From Deltaproteobacteria bacterium (GTDB lineage Bacteria; Desulfobacterota_B; Binatia; UBA9968): a stretch of DNA of 12,202 nucleotides. Below, piece by piece: positions 1 to 7,076 of this stretch (the first letter of the stretch is position 1; every line of letters starts with the position of its first letter). A program made the translations under genes and the position numbers. The notes below the pieces were generated by a model that was not told the DNA's origin, did no database searches, and saw only the letters and a program-made list of their open reading frames with translations. The stretch is taken from contig JACPSF010000179.1 of assembly GCA_016193385.1 (NCBI GenBank), positions 1 to 12,202 on the forward strand, in the 5' to 3' direction.

Positions 1-1026
1 GCCACCGACGACGACGGCACGGTGCTGGACGAGCCGGTCTGGGTGCGGGTGGACCTGACCGTGCGCGGCGACGAGATCACCCTGGACTTCTCGCGCAGCG
101 ACGCCCAGCGCAAGGGCTTCGTGAACATGATCTACGCGGCCAGCTACTCCCAGGCAGTGGCGATCATCCTGTGCACCCTGGACCCCGAGCTGGCCGACTA
201 CCACAACGAAGGCTCCCTGCGGCCGATCAAGATCATCAACCCCAAAGGACTGGTGGTCAACGCGCAGTACCCGGCCACCGTCGGCGCCTCGCCGGTGAAC
301 GTGGGCATGCGGGTGGCCGAGGCGGTCCAACAGGCCATCTCCCAGGCGCGCCCGCAGCGGGCAATGGCCGGCTGGGGACGGCGGCGGGGCGACTACGTGT
401 TCGGCGCGGACCCGCGCAGCGGCGAGCGCTACGTGCGCACCTCCTTCGACTTCGACGGCTCGGCCGGCGCCACCTGGGGCTACGACGGGCCGAACGGGCC
501 GTGCAATATCACCTCGCTGGCCTCGGTGCGCCGCGGTAATGTGGAGGAGATGGAGGTGCGCGTTCCGTGGCGAATGCTAAGGTACGAGCTGGCCACCGAC
601 CTGATGGGCGCTGGCCGCTGGCGCGGAGGCGCGGGCATGCTCTGGGAGGCGGCGAACCAGGGCGGCGAGGCGGGTATGGCCACCGGCAGCACGGACGGCG
701 ACGTGACCCTGCCTTTCGGCGCGCTGGACGGCCACCCCGCGCTGTCCAGCCGGAGCTATCTGGAGCGAGGGGAGGAGCGCATCCACCTCAAGCCCCACCG
801 CATGTACCAGCTCAAGGACGGCGACGTAATCAGGAAGCAGAGCTCCGGCGGCGGCGGCGTGGGCCCGCCCCAGGAGCGGGACCCCGAGGCAGTCCATGAA
901 GACGTGCTCAACGAGATCGTCTCCGTCGAGGCCGCTCGGGACATCTACAAGGTCGCCGTAGATCCTAAGACATTGGAAATCGACCGGGAGGAAACCCGCC
1001 GGCTGCGCAGCCAGCCTTCAAACTGA
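1..1026 (+). CDS. Hydantoinase B / oxoprolinase family protein, C-terminal part (5' end outside window)
   Basis: The reading frame is open from base 1 and ends at TGA 1024-1026, so this is the last 341 codons of a longer gene; family members are usually above 500 residues. HyuB-type proteins are the B subunit, or B half, of ATP-dependent hydantoinases, N-methylhydantoinases and 5-oxoprolinases, and normally work with a HyuA partner, which would lie upstream and is not visible. Family hallmarks seen are NEGSLRPIKI near window residue 70, the Gly/Asp-rich stretch GYDGPNGPCN, DLMGAGRWRGGAGM and the typical C-terminal block with HLKPHRMYQLKDGDVI and SSGGGGVGPP, followed by ERDPEAV and EAARDIYKVAVDP. 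Substrate cannot be told from this fragment. Codon use is extreme: the first 51 codons all end in G or C, unlike every other gene in the window, and the bias relaxes near 958. The gene converges on the 1045-2037 gene with 18 bases between them. Confidence 0.9.
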   Translation, partial: ATDDDGTVLDEPVWVRVDLTVRGDEITLDFSRSDAQRKGFVNMIYAASYSQAVAIILCTLDPELADYHNEGSLRPIKIINPKGLVVNAQYPATVGASPVNVGMRVAEAVQQAISQARPQRAMAGWGRRRGDYVFGADPRSGERYVRTSFDFDGSAGATWGYDGPNGPCNITSLASVRRGNVEEMEVRVPWRMLRYELATDLMGAGRWRGGAGMLWEAANQGGEAGMATGSTDGDVTLPFGALDGHPALSSRSYLERGEERIHLKPHRMYQLKDGDVIRKQSSGGGGVGPPQERDPEAVHEDVLNEIVSVEAARDIYKVAVDPKTLEIDREETRRLRSQPSN

Positions 1027-1044
1027 ACCGCCAGAAAGCTCCAG

Positions 1045-2037
1045 TTACAGGTGTACGTTGGTGCCGACTTTACGCTCGAGGGCTTTCTCGTAGGCAAGCT
1101 GGGCCGTGGCCACGTCCTGAATGGCGATACCGACGGCTTTGTAGACCGTAATCTCGCTGGCTGCTGTTCTCCCCGCCTTTTTGCCGGCCAGGATCTCGCC
1201 GATCTCGGCATAGATATGATTCTCCGTGATCACTCCCTCTTTAATGGCGAGAAGAATATCTCCGCACTCTGCCATGATCGCTTCGCGTGAATCGACCACT
1301 ATCCTCGCCCGCTCGAAAGTTGCTGCGTCGATCTCCCTGAGATCGGGACGATGGGAACCCACGGCGTTGATATGTATCCCGGGCTTGAGCCAATCGGCGC
1401 TCACGATCGGCTCCTTGGCCGTCGTTACGGTCACAAGCAGATCCGCATTGCGAACCGCCTCCTCCGCGGTTTGCACGGGCTCAATCTTGATTCCCACCTC
1501 CGGTTCCAATTCCTCTTTTAAACTCCAGACGCTTTTTTCCAATACGTCGTAGACCTTGATCTCCCTGATTTTCCTTACCCTGCACAGCGTACGGATATGT
1601 GCCCTAGCCTGCACTCCGGCTCCGAGAACGCCAAGCGCGGGGGTCTCTGGATTTGCCAGTACCCTTGTCGCGACGGCCGACACGCATGCGGTCCGAATCG
1701 CGGTGATGTAGGTCCCGTCCATCACAGCCAGAAGTTTTCCAGTCTCTGTGCTGTACAGGAAAACGGTCGCAAGAATCATGGGCAGGCCCTGCTTGGGATT
1801 TTCCGGAAAGTAGGTAACCACCTTCATCCCCAACGCGCGGGACTCGCCCAGATAAGCGGGCATGCTGGTGATGCGCCCTTTGATTTGCGGCAGCGGCACC
1901 ACCTGCCTGACCGGCATGACAGCCTTGCCGGTGGAGAACTGGATGTGCGCCTGTTCCAGAACCGGGATCAGCTCTTCAACGTCGAGAAGGCTCCGTACGT
2001 CATTTTCCGATAAGACCAGCATGGCTTCACGCTTCAT
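1045..2037 (-). CDS. Ornithine cyclodeaminase / mu-crystallin family NAD(P)-dependent protein
   Basis: A complete 330-residue protein, the usual length for this family, which includes ornithine cyclodeaminase, alanine and lysine dehydrogenases and ketimine reductases. Visible signatures are the N-terminal substrate-binding part with MPVRQVVPLP (41-50) and the conserved lysine in GMKVVTYFP (K72), the IRTACVSAVAT segment (114-124), the Rossmann dinucleotide loop GVLGAGVQARAH (136-147) and INAVGSHRPDLREID (223-237), whose D232 lines up with the catalytic aspartate of ornithine cyclodeaminase. The probable reaction is NAD(P)-linked deamination or imine reduction on an amino acid in the cytoplasm; the exact substrate is not decidable. 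Two starts are possible: ATG at 2037 or ATG at 2022, which gives MLVLSENDV, a common family N-terminus. Neither has a strong ribosome-binding site. The gene is divergent from the VOC gene, sharing a 148-base upstream region. Confidence 0.9.
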   Translation of the reverse strand: MKREAMLVLSENDVRSLLDVEELIPVLEQAHIQFSTGKAVMPVRQVVPLPQIKGRITSMPAYLGESRALGMKVVTYFPENPKQGLPMILATVFLYSTETGKLLAVMDGTYITAIRTACVSAVATRVLANPETPALGVLGAGVQARAHIRTLCRVRKIREIKVYDVLEKSVWSLKEELEPEVGIKIEPVQTAEEAVRNADLLVTVTTAKEPIVSADWLKPGIHINAVGSHRPDLREIDAATFERARIVVDSREAIMAECGDILLAIKEGVITENHIYAEIGEILAGKKAGRTAASEITVYKAVGIAIQDVATAQLAYEKALERKVGTNVHL

Positions 2038-2185
2038 AGCACAAAATGAAGCAAGAGGGGTAGCCCTTGACAGATTCCATCATCAGAATAAACTGAACAT
2101 GTTTTTAGGAGCGTTTGGCACGTTGGTTAAGTCTGGATAGAGTTTCTGGCGCACCGGAGACGGATGTCCCGACAGGAGGGAAACG
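2038..2185. other. Divergent intergenic region between the OCD-family gene and the VOC gene
   Basis: This 148-base stretch separates two divergent genes and must hold both promoters. On the + strand it carries a perfect TTGACA (2067-2072), described separately. On the - strand I find no comparably good promoter. No RNA gene or clear hairpin was recognised. Confidence 0.6.
2067..2094 (+). promoter_or_regulatory. Candidate sigma70-type promoter for the VOC gene
   Basis: There is a perfect -35 hexamer TTGACA at 2067-2072 and a weak -10 candidate TAAACT (4 of 6 consensus bases) at 2089-2094 with a 16-base spacer. The -35 starts 119 bases before the VOC ATG, similar to the 114 and 116 bases seen for two other promoters in this window. 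The -10 is poor, so confidence is limited. Confidence 0.4.
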
Positions 2186-2578
2186 ATGGCCAAAATAAAG
2201 CACATTGCAATACGAACCGAGGATCCCGAAAAGACCGCGGCTTTCTACCGTCAGGCCTTCGACCTAAAGCAAGTCGGCTTGGGCCGCAACGGGATTTATC
2301 TCTCCGACGGCCATATCAATCTTGCCATCCTCAGATGCCATACCGAGGGAGACGGCGACACTGGCAAAATCGGCATCGACCATCTGGGGTTTCAGGTCGA
2401 CGATGTCGACAAAGCGGTCTCCAAGGTAAAGCAGCTCGGGGGAAAGGCCATCACAGATCACGTAGAGGTTGCCCCCACGGATCCGTCGCGGCCTCACTCC
2501 TATTATGAAATCAAATGCGTGGGACCCGATGACCAGGTCATCGACGTATCGACTGCTGGCTGGGCCGGGACCGATTAG
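2186..2578 (+). CDS. VOC superfamily (glyoxalase/dioxygenase-fold) protein
   Basis: A 130-residue single-unit protein of the vicinal oxygen chelate fold, made of two paired beta-alpha-beta-beta-beta modules. The first module opens with KIKHIAIRTEDPEKTAAFYRQAF (residues 3-25) and its H6 is the usual first metal ligand. The second opens with KIGIDHLGFQVDDVDKAV (61-78) with H66 as second ligand. The closing strand YYEIKCVGPDDQVIDV (106-121) resembles the usual DPDGNxIE ending, with D120 where a ligand glutamate is common. Members include lactoylglutathione lyases, epimerases, extradiol dioxygenases and fosfomycin-type resistance enzymes, and nothing here separates these. The start at 2186 is well supported by GGAGGG at 2175-2180. 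Read-through from the gene into cinA, 78 bases downstream, is possible. Confidence 0.88.
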   Translation: MAKIKHIAIRTEDPEKTAAFYRQAFDLKQVGLGRNGIYLSDGHINLAILRCHTEGDGDTGKIGIDHLGFQVDDVDKAVSKVKQLGGKAITDHVEVAPTDPSRPHSYYEIKCVGPDDQVIDVSTAGWAGTD

Positions 2579-2579
2579 A

Positions 2580-2611
2580 ATAGGCAGCAGGCGACAGGCA
2601 ATAGGCAACAG
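2580..2611 (+). repeat. Short direct repeat ATAGGCA(G/A)CAG, two copies
   Basis: Two 11-base copies, at 2580-2590 and 2601-2611, differ at one base and lie 21 bases apart, with a related GGCGACAGGCA stretch between. They sit directly behind the VOC stop codon and before cinA. Function is unknown; such AGGCA-rich tracts look like intergenic repeat material, not a protein-binding site. Confidence 0.45.
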
Positions 2612-2656
2612 ATAGCCGACGCCACAAGGCGTTGCCAATTCGAGTAAGAGTCCCAG

Positions 2657-3907
2657 ATGCCAAACGCAGAGATCGTCGCCATCGGATCAGAGCTTCTCCT
2701 GGGCCAGATCGTCGACACCAACTCTGCGTGGATGGCTCAGAGACTCACCGCTCTCGGGGTCAACCTGTTCTACAAGACCGTCGTGGGCGATAACCCGGGC
2801 CGCATGAGAGAGGTCATCACGCGGGCGCTGGAGCGGTCTGATGTCGTGATCACCAGCGGAGGCCTCGGTCCGACTCAAGATGATCTCACCCGGGAGATCG
2901 TCGCCGAGATCACAGGACGGAAGCTGGTCCTCGACAGCCGCCTGCTGGAACAGATCGACCAGAGGTTTCGAAGCCGTGGCCTGATCATGACACCAAACAA
3001 CGAGCGCCAGGCATACATCCCTGAAGGGGCGATCCCGGTCGAAAATCCCAACGGCACTGCGCCTTGCTTCATCGTCGAAGACTCTCGCGGCATAATCTTC
3101 GTCCTGCCCGGAGTCCCCTTTGAGCTCAAATGGCTCTTCGAGCACGAGACCGAGCCGTACCTCAGAAAGAGGTTTAAACTCGCCGAAGTCATCACGTACA
3201 GGGTCTTAAAAGTGGCCGGCTTGGGGGAGAGCAGCGTAGATGACCGCATCGGTCACCTGATCGCGAACCTGAGCAACCCTACCGTCGGCGTCCTAGCCCA
3301 CCCGGGTCAGGTCGATGTCCGGATTGCGGCCAAGGCAGAAAATATAGACGAGGCGCTGAAACTCATCGCGCCCGTGGAAGCCGAGGTGCGCCAGCTTCTC
3401 GGCCGCCACATCTTCGCCACAGACAACGACACGATAGAAGACGTCGTCGGCCGGCTCCTGCGCGAGCAAAACCGAACCATCGCCGTCTTTGAGGACCTGA
3501 CCGGTGGCCTGTTGGCCGAGCGACTCCAGCAGGCTAGCTCCGAGCACTTTGTCGAGGGGATCATCAGCAAGAGCTTGACCTCGACACGCCGCCTCCTGGC
3601 CTTTTCCCGCCAGCCGGAGAAATTGGACCAGCTCGTGCAAGACCCGGAGGGTCTGACCGCTGAGCTTGCCTGGGCGTTGCGCGCCCAATCGAGAAGTGAC
3701 TTCGGCCTGGCGATCCATGCCATAGCGGATCCGCAGGATCGGACTGTAAACCTGGCTCGAGGCCAGACCTTCATCGCCGTTACCGACGGCAAGAGTTTCA
3801 AGAACCACACGTACAATATAGCGGGAAAGACCCCACAGGACCGCATGAGAATGACTCTCAATGCTCTCGAATTACTGCGCACTGTTTTGTTGGCAGGGAT
3901 GACGTGA
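2657..3907 (+). CDS. cinA: CinA-like protein: MoCF/CinA N-terminal domain plus degenerate PncC (NMN deamidase) domain
   Basis: A 416-residue protein, the usual length of full CinA. The N-terminal MoaB/MogA-like (MoCF) domain is intact: EIVAIGSELLLGQIVDTNSAW (5-25), SGGLGPTQDDLTRE (67-80), the middle PNGTAPCF (131-138) and FVLPGVPFELKW (148-159). In bacteria this domain acts as an ADP-ribose (COG1058-type) pyrophosphatase. The C-terminal part (about 255-416) sits where PncC normally deamidates nicotinamide mononucleotide in pyridine nucleotide salvage, but the family's ESCTGG is FEDLTGG here (278-284), the following GG-V-Y-N-K block is replaced by EGIISKSLTSTRR, and the GP-GG loop is missing. 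I therefore infer no NMN deamidase activity, although the domain may still have a structural role. The start ATG has only a weak upstream purine tract. The gene converges on the M3 peptidase gene with 13 bases between stop codons. Confidence 0.9.
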   Translation: MPNAEIVAIGSELLLGQIVDTNSAWMAQRLTALGVNLFYKTVVGDNPGRMREVITRALERSDVVITSGGLGPTQDDLTREIVAEITGRKLVLDSRLLEQIDQRFRSRGLIMTPNNERQAYIPEGAIPVENPNGTAPCFIVEDSRGIIFVLPGVPFELKWLFEHETEPYLRKRFKLAEVITYRVLKVAGLGESSVDDRIGHLIANLSNPTVGVLAHPGQVDVRIAAKAENIDEALKLIAPVEAEVRQLLGRHIFATDNDTIEDVVGRLLREQNRTIAVFEDLTGGLLAERLQQASSEHFVEGIISKSLTSTRRLLAFSRQPEKLDQLVQDPEGLTAELAWALRAQSRSDFGLAIHAIADPQDRTVNLARGQTFIAVTDGKSFKNHTYNIAGKTPQDRMRMTLNALELLRTVLLAGMT

Positions 3908-3920
3908 GAAACAACCCGCC

Positions 3921-5732
3921 TTAACCGGCTTTCACAGTCGAAGGCAGCACTCTCGGGAGGAGAGTTTCCAACTGACCTAGCGGCTCCTCCAGACTTCGGA
4001 TTGCCTCCGCCCAAAACCCGGGTGATTCCAGATCGCGGCCGATGCTGCGGCGGGCAACATTCTCCGCCGTGTCGCTGCCCGTAAGACGGAGAAAACTCTC
4101 ATACCTCGCCAGAAAATCGGTCCCCTCTTTCTGGAACATAGCGAAAAGGCCTCGGCTTAAGAGAAAGCCGAAGGTGTAGGGGAAATTGTAGAAACTCACG
4201 CCGGTAATATAAAAGTGGAGCTTGGAGGCCCAGAAATAGGGATCCTCACCGCCTTCCTCAAGCACATCGCCGAAGACCCGCCGCTGTGTCTCGATCATCA
4301 GTGACTTTAACCGGCTCACGCTTACCTCGCCACGCGAACGTTCTTCATAAAGCGCCTTCTCGAACTCAAAGCGGACGGGAATATCCAGGAGATAAACCGC
4401 AGAATGGCCCGTTTCGATGTCGAGAAGAAAGGCCTTCTGCGCGTCGCTGACAGATGGATCCTGGACAAGACTTCGAACCAAAAGCATCTCGCCAAACGTC
4501 GATGCCGTCTCGGCCAAAGTCATCGGATACATTCTGGCGTAAGGGCGCAAATCGCGCATGAGATGACTATGAAAGGCGTGGCCAGCCTCATGGGCGAGCG
4601 TCAATACGTCCCCCATCGCCTCGTTGAAAGTCATGAAGATCCGCTGTTCGTTGGTCAGGAGGGAACCGGCACAGAAGCCTCCGGGACGCTTGCCTGGTCG
4701 AAGCTCCCAGTCGACCCATTGCTTGTCGACTACCGTCCCGAAAAATGCGCCGAGTCCGGGATAGGCGCGGAAAAAGGAGTCCTGGACGAGCGTTTTCGCC
4801 TCCTCCCACGAGATTGCCTCCTGCCCCGCGAGCTCAAGCGGCGCGCCGAGATCGTACCAGGCTACCGCCCGCACTCCCATGGTTTTGGCCTTGAGGCGAA
4901 GGATGCGGCGAGGCAACTCCAGCTCAGCGTAAAGGGCCTCGAACATGGCGTTCAGGGTCTTTTGGCTGATCGCCGATTGAAAGAGCGCCACCTCCAGGAA
5001 GTCCTCAATCCCCCGGTGGCGATTGAGGCTCAGCCGAGTCCCAGAGATGGCATTGAGCGCCCCTGCCGCGGTATCTTCTACCCTCTCCCAGGCAGCATTA
5101 CCCCCTTGAAAGGCCGCCTGTCTCACGCGGCGATCCGGCCTCTCCATCAGCGAGCGGCGCTGCGACATGGGCAGGCGTTCCCTACGCCCGTCGGGATATC
5201 GCATATCAAAATCGAGCTTCCCCGAAAGCGTATCGTAAAGACGTCCCCAGGCATGGAGACCGTCGACGCCGAGGTCCGCCGCCAGACCTTCCTTTTCTGC
5301 CGTCATCGTCCGGCGCGACTCTTCGCGCAGACGACGAAGATAGTGCTCCGCTCCGCGAAACGCCTCCCGGCCGGCAAACGACGAGAACAACTCATCACTG
5401 GCACGCTTGATCGCGCGCAGCCACTCGATCCTCACTTTAGAAAATTCAGCCCGAAGCCGCGCCAGCCAGGCCTCCTCTTTCCGGTAGTCCTCGTTGCGCG
5501 AGTCCGCCGAAGCCAGGCAACCGATATAGGAGGAGATGTGGGAGAGCCGCTTCTGGATCTCTTCAGCCTGCAAAACCACCTCTTCCCAGCCATCCTCGCA
5601 TTCGTCCGCAACATCCGGGAGCGAAGCCGCCCTCCGCAAAATCGATTGGATATCGCTCTGAAGGGCGGCTTTGAACGCCTGCATTTCCTCTCCGTTGAAC
5701 TCACGAAAATAGCTCGCTAAATCCCAATTCAT
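3921..5732 (-). CDS. pepF: M3 family oligoendopeptidase F-like zinc metallopeptidase
   Basis: A 603-residue protein of the normal length for M3 oligoendopeptidases (PepF/M3B and the related clostridial-type group). These soluble cytoplasmic zinc enzymes cut short peptides and take part in peptide turnover. The zinc signature HEAGH is at 381-385 inside LTLAHEAGHAFHSHLM, and the third zinc ligand is expected at E408 in LAETASTFGEM. The block before it, GGFCAGSLLTNEQRIFMTFN (351-370), matches the conserved substrate-side segment. The N-terminal 200 residues are helical and charged, as in the PepF N-terminal domain. No signal peptide is present. The start at 5732 is supported by GGAGG 8-12 bases upstream. 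All catalytic residues expected at these motifs are present, so the enzyme is probably active. It is transcribed alone, divergent from the first NMT1-like gene and convergent with cinA. Confidence 0.93.
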   Translation of the reverse strand: MNWDLASYFREFNGEEMQAFKAALQSDIQSILRRAASLPDVADECEDGWEEVVLQAEEIQKRLSHISSYIGCLASADSRNEDYRKEEAWLARLRAEFSKVRIEWLRAIKRASDELFSSFAGREAFRGAEHYLRRLREESRRTMTAEKEGLAADLGVDGLHAWGRLYDTLSGKLDFDMRYPDGRRERLPMSQRRSLMERPDRRVRQAAFQGGNAAWERVEDTAAGALNAISGTRLSLNRHRGIEDFLEVALFQSAISQKTLNAMFEALYAELELPRRILRLKAKTMGVRAVAWYDLGAPLELAGQEAISWEEAKTLVQDSFFRAYPGLGAFFGTVVDKQWVDWELRPGKRPGGFCAGSLLTNEQRIFMTFNEAMGDVLTLAHEAGHAFHSHLMRDLRPYARMYPMTLAETASTFGEMLLVRSLVQDPSVSDAQKAFLLDIETGHSAVYLLDIPVRFEFEKALYEERSRGEVSVSRLKSLMIETQRRVFGDVLEEGGEDPYFWASKLHFYITGVSFYNFPYTFGFLLSRGLFAMFQKEGTDFLARYESFLRLTGSDTAENVARRSIGRDLESPGFWAEAIRSLEEPLGQLETLLPRVLPSTVKAG

Positions 5733-5903
5733 CTCCGCTTCCTCCGATAAACTAAACTGTTCATTAATAGCATGGAGGCCACTACCGGACCATTAGGGAT
5801 GCAGCCCACGCCTCGCCGGAGCGAGGTCAACCACAAAGAGAGATCACTTTCCGATTGACATGGTTTTCGCACAGAGCCATAAGAGGGCGGGAGGAATGGA
5901 ATC
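5733..5903. other. Divergent intergenic region between pepF and the first NMT1-like gene
   Basis: 171 bases. The right third (from about 5852) is conserved with the region before the second NMT1-like copy and holds its promoter. The left two thirds should contain the pepF promoter; AT-rich sequence at 5744-5770 is the likely place, but no convincing hexamer pair was found. Confidence 0.55.
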
Positions 5904-6322
5904 ATGGGTCGATTCGCATTGGTGATTTGTGGCGTCTCTTGGCTTTTGGTTTTCTCGGCCCTCGGCGATGCGGGATCTGCAGAGCCCCGAGGTGAACAGC
6001 CGCAAACAATCCGGATCGCGTACGCGGCCCCGGTGACCACCATGGCACCTATCTGGATCGCGGCGGAGATCGGAGCATACCAGCGTGAGGGACTGGATGC
6101 AAAACTTGTGTACGTTGACTCAAAAGCCGCCATGGCTACCGTGGTATCCGGCGAGGTGGATGCGCTGGTGATCTCAGCGCCGGCTGTGATACCGGCTGTA
6201 CTGAGCGGCGCTAACGTCGCCTTTATTGCGGGATTGCACAACAAGATGATCTTCTCCTTTCACGCGCAGTCGGACATTCGCAGCCCTACACAGCTCCGGG
6301 GAAAAATTGTCGGCACCGATCG
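5852..6322 (+). repeat. Direct repeat copy 1: promoter plus 5' half of NMT1-like gene
   Basis: This stretch matches 11723-12202. The coding parts align without gaps at an offset of 5880 bases, and the promoter parts align with a 9-base insertion in copy 2. Exact matches are short (about 15 bases at most where I compared), so this is an old, diverged duplication. Copy 2 is cut by the window end, so the full repeat length is unknown. Confidence 0.85.
5855..5883 (+). promoter_or_regulatory. Promoter of the first NMT1-like gene, conserved with copy 2
   Basis: A perfect TTGACA (5855-5860), a 17-base spacer and CATAAG (5878-5883, 4 of 6) form a sigma70-type promoter. The same elements with the same spacing occur before the second copy at 11726-11754, with only about four differences over 36 bases. 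The predicted transcript start (about 5890) falls on the Shine-Dalgarno sequence GGGAGG (5889-5894), so the leader would be very short. Confidence 0.6.
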
Positions 6323-6884
6323 GCCGGGAACACCCACAGACTACGGAGCGCGGGTTGCCCTGGCGAAGATGGGTTTAAAGGTCACAGACGTGCAGTTCTT
6401 GGCCCTAGGAGGTTCGGTCGTGTTGTGGCCGGCATTGCAGTCGCGCCAAGTCGCGGGCGTCACGCTGGCTCCTCCTTTCAGCTTTAGAGCGGATTCGGCG
6501 GGGTTTTCCCGCTTGGTGGACACCTATGACAGGCCCTACCAGAACACGGGTGTTGTGGTTCAGAGAGATCGAATCCGACCCCGGACGGATACATGGCTGC
6601 GCTTGCTCAGAGCCCTGCGGCAAGCGAATCTACGCTGGTATGAAGACCCAAAGCTTGCCATGTATGTGCTGACGAAATACACGAAGCAATCCGATCCGGA
6701 TTTGCTGCAGAAAACCTACGACTTCGAGACGAATCCCCCGGGCTTTACCAAGGATCTCAGGGTCTCCGACGCAGGTGTTCAAGGCATCCTGGATTTTCTA
6801 GCATCGACGGTTCGACCGGAGGCGGCAAAGGCTGCGCCCAAAGAGTTCTACGACACCACGATCCTGGATAAACTCGCAAGATAA
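5904..6884 (+). CDS. NMT1/SsuA-like ABC transporter substrate-binding protein, copy 1
   Basis: A 326-residue exported protein. It starts with a short MGR, a hydrophobic core (residues 4-21) and a likely signal peptidase I site after GSA (24-26). The mature part is a type II periplasmic-binding fold of the NMT1/THI5/SsuA/TauA group: TIRIAYAAPVTTMAPIWIAAE (35-55) with GAYQREGLDAKLVYVDS following, SGEVDALVISAPAVIPAVLSG (82-102) and QLRGKIVGTDRPGTPTDYGAR (131-151). Such proteins deliver sulfonates, pyrimidine precursors, nitrate or other small organic molecules to an ABC permease and ATPase. Neither partner gene is next to it, so the ligand is unknown and it is an orphan here. The start is supported by GGGAGG nine bases upstream. 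The first 139 residues are about 73% identical by hand count to the partial copy at 11784. A 192-base gap separates it from tctC. Confidence 0.9.
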   Translation: MGRFALVICGVSWLLVFSALGDAGSAEPRGEQPQTIRIAYAAPVTTMAPIWIAAEIGAYQREGLDAKLVYVDSKAAMATVVSGEVDALVISAPAVIPAVLSGANVAFIAGLHNKMIFSFHAQSDIRSPTQLRGKIVGTDRPGTPTDYGARVALAKMGLKVTDVQFLALGGSVVLWPALQSRQVAGVTLAPPFSFRADSAGFSRLVDTYDRPYQNTGVVVQRDRIRPRTDTWLRLLRALRQANLRWYEDPKLAMYVLTKYTKQSDPDLLQKTYDFETNPPGFTKDLRVSDAGVQGILDFLASTVRPEAAKAAPKEFYDTTILDKLAR

Positions 6885-6962
6885 GGGCCCCTGTTGCGCA
6901 ATGAAAAAGGAAATGAAAAATGGCGAAGGGCCTGCAGCGCAAAGTAGTGGGGGTTCCGCAAG

Positions 6963-6990
6963 TTGACATCACGGCGGCTTATCAGATAAC
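6963..6990 (+). promoter_or_regulatory. Candidate promoter of the tctCBA operon
   Basis: A perfect TTGACA (6963-6968), a 16-base spacer and GATAAC (6985-6990, 4 of 6) form the candidate. The element AGTTGACA-N10-TTATCAGATA is identical in its 18 fixed bases to that before the flavoprotein gene (9941-9968). It starts 114 bases before the tctC ATG. Confidence 0.6.
6979..6989 (+). promoter_or_regulatory. Candidate operator TTATC-A-GATAA
   Basis: A perfect 11-base palindrome (5-base arms, one central base) overlapping the -10 of the tctC promoter. Its near-copy TTATCAGATAG lies at the same place in the flavoprotein promoter. Size, odd symmetry and position suit a repressor site, for example of a GntR-type regulator; the regulator is not in the window and this assignment is inference. 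Confidence 0.5.
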
Positions 6991-7076
6991 CTCGACCGCC
7001 AACGCAAATATGGAAGGCTGGCCAGATTGTCGTGCTGGGTTTTTAGCCGAGCTAACGGCGCTCGCGGGAGGCAGGT

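Larger units (their letters stand above)
6885..7076 (+). other. Intergenic region upstream of tctC
   Basis: 192 bases with a promoter/operator near the middle (described separately), followed by a leader of about 80 bases ending in the ribosome-binding site GGGAGG (7066-7071) before tctC. No terminator hairpin for the upstream gene was recognised. Confidence 0.6.

Noticed and set aside
3908..3920. Possible bidirectional terminator between cinA and pepF
   Set aside because: The 13-base gap and its flanks have CCGCC and CCGGC but no matching stem and no T-run, so I do not call a terminator.
4404..5720. A 438-codon open frame on the + strand
   Set aside because: It lies opposite the M3 peptidase gene, whose motifs (HEAGH, LAETAST) and ribosome-binding site are clear. 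The + strand product has no recognisable domain, so it is a shadow of a GC-rich gene.
5729..6244. An antisense open frame with a similar partner at 11711-12124 on the - strand, looking like a conserved gene pair
   Set aside because: The similarity follows from the duplicated NMT1-like genes on the + strand, where signal peptides, ribosome-binding sites and family motifs are plain. Conservation of the antisense frame is a by-product.
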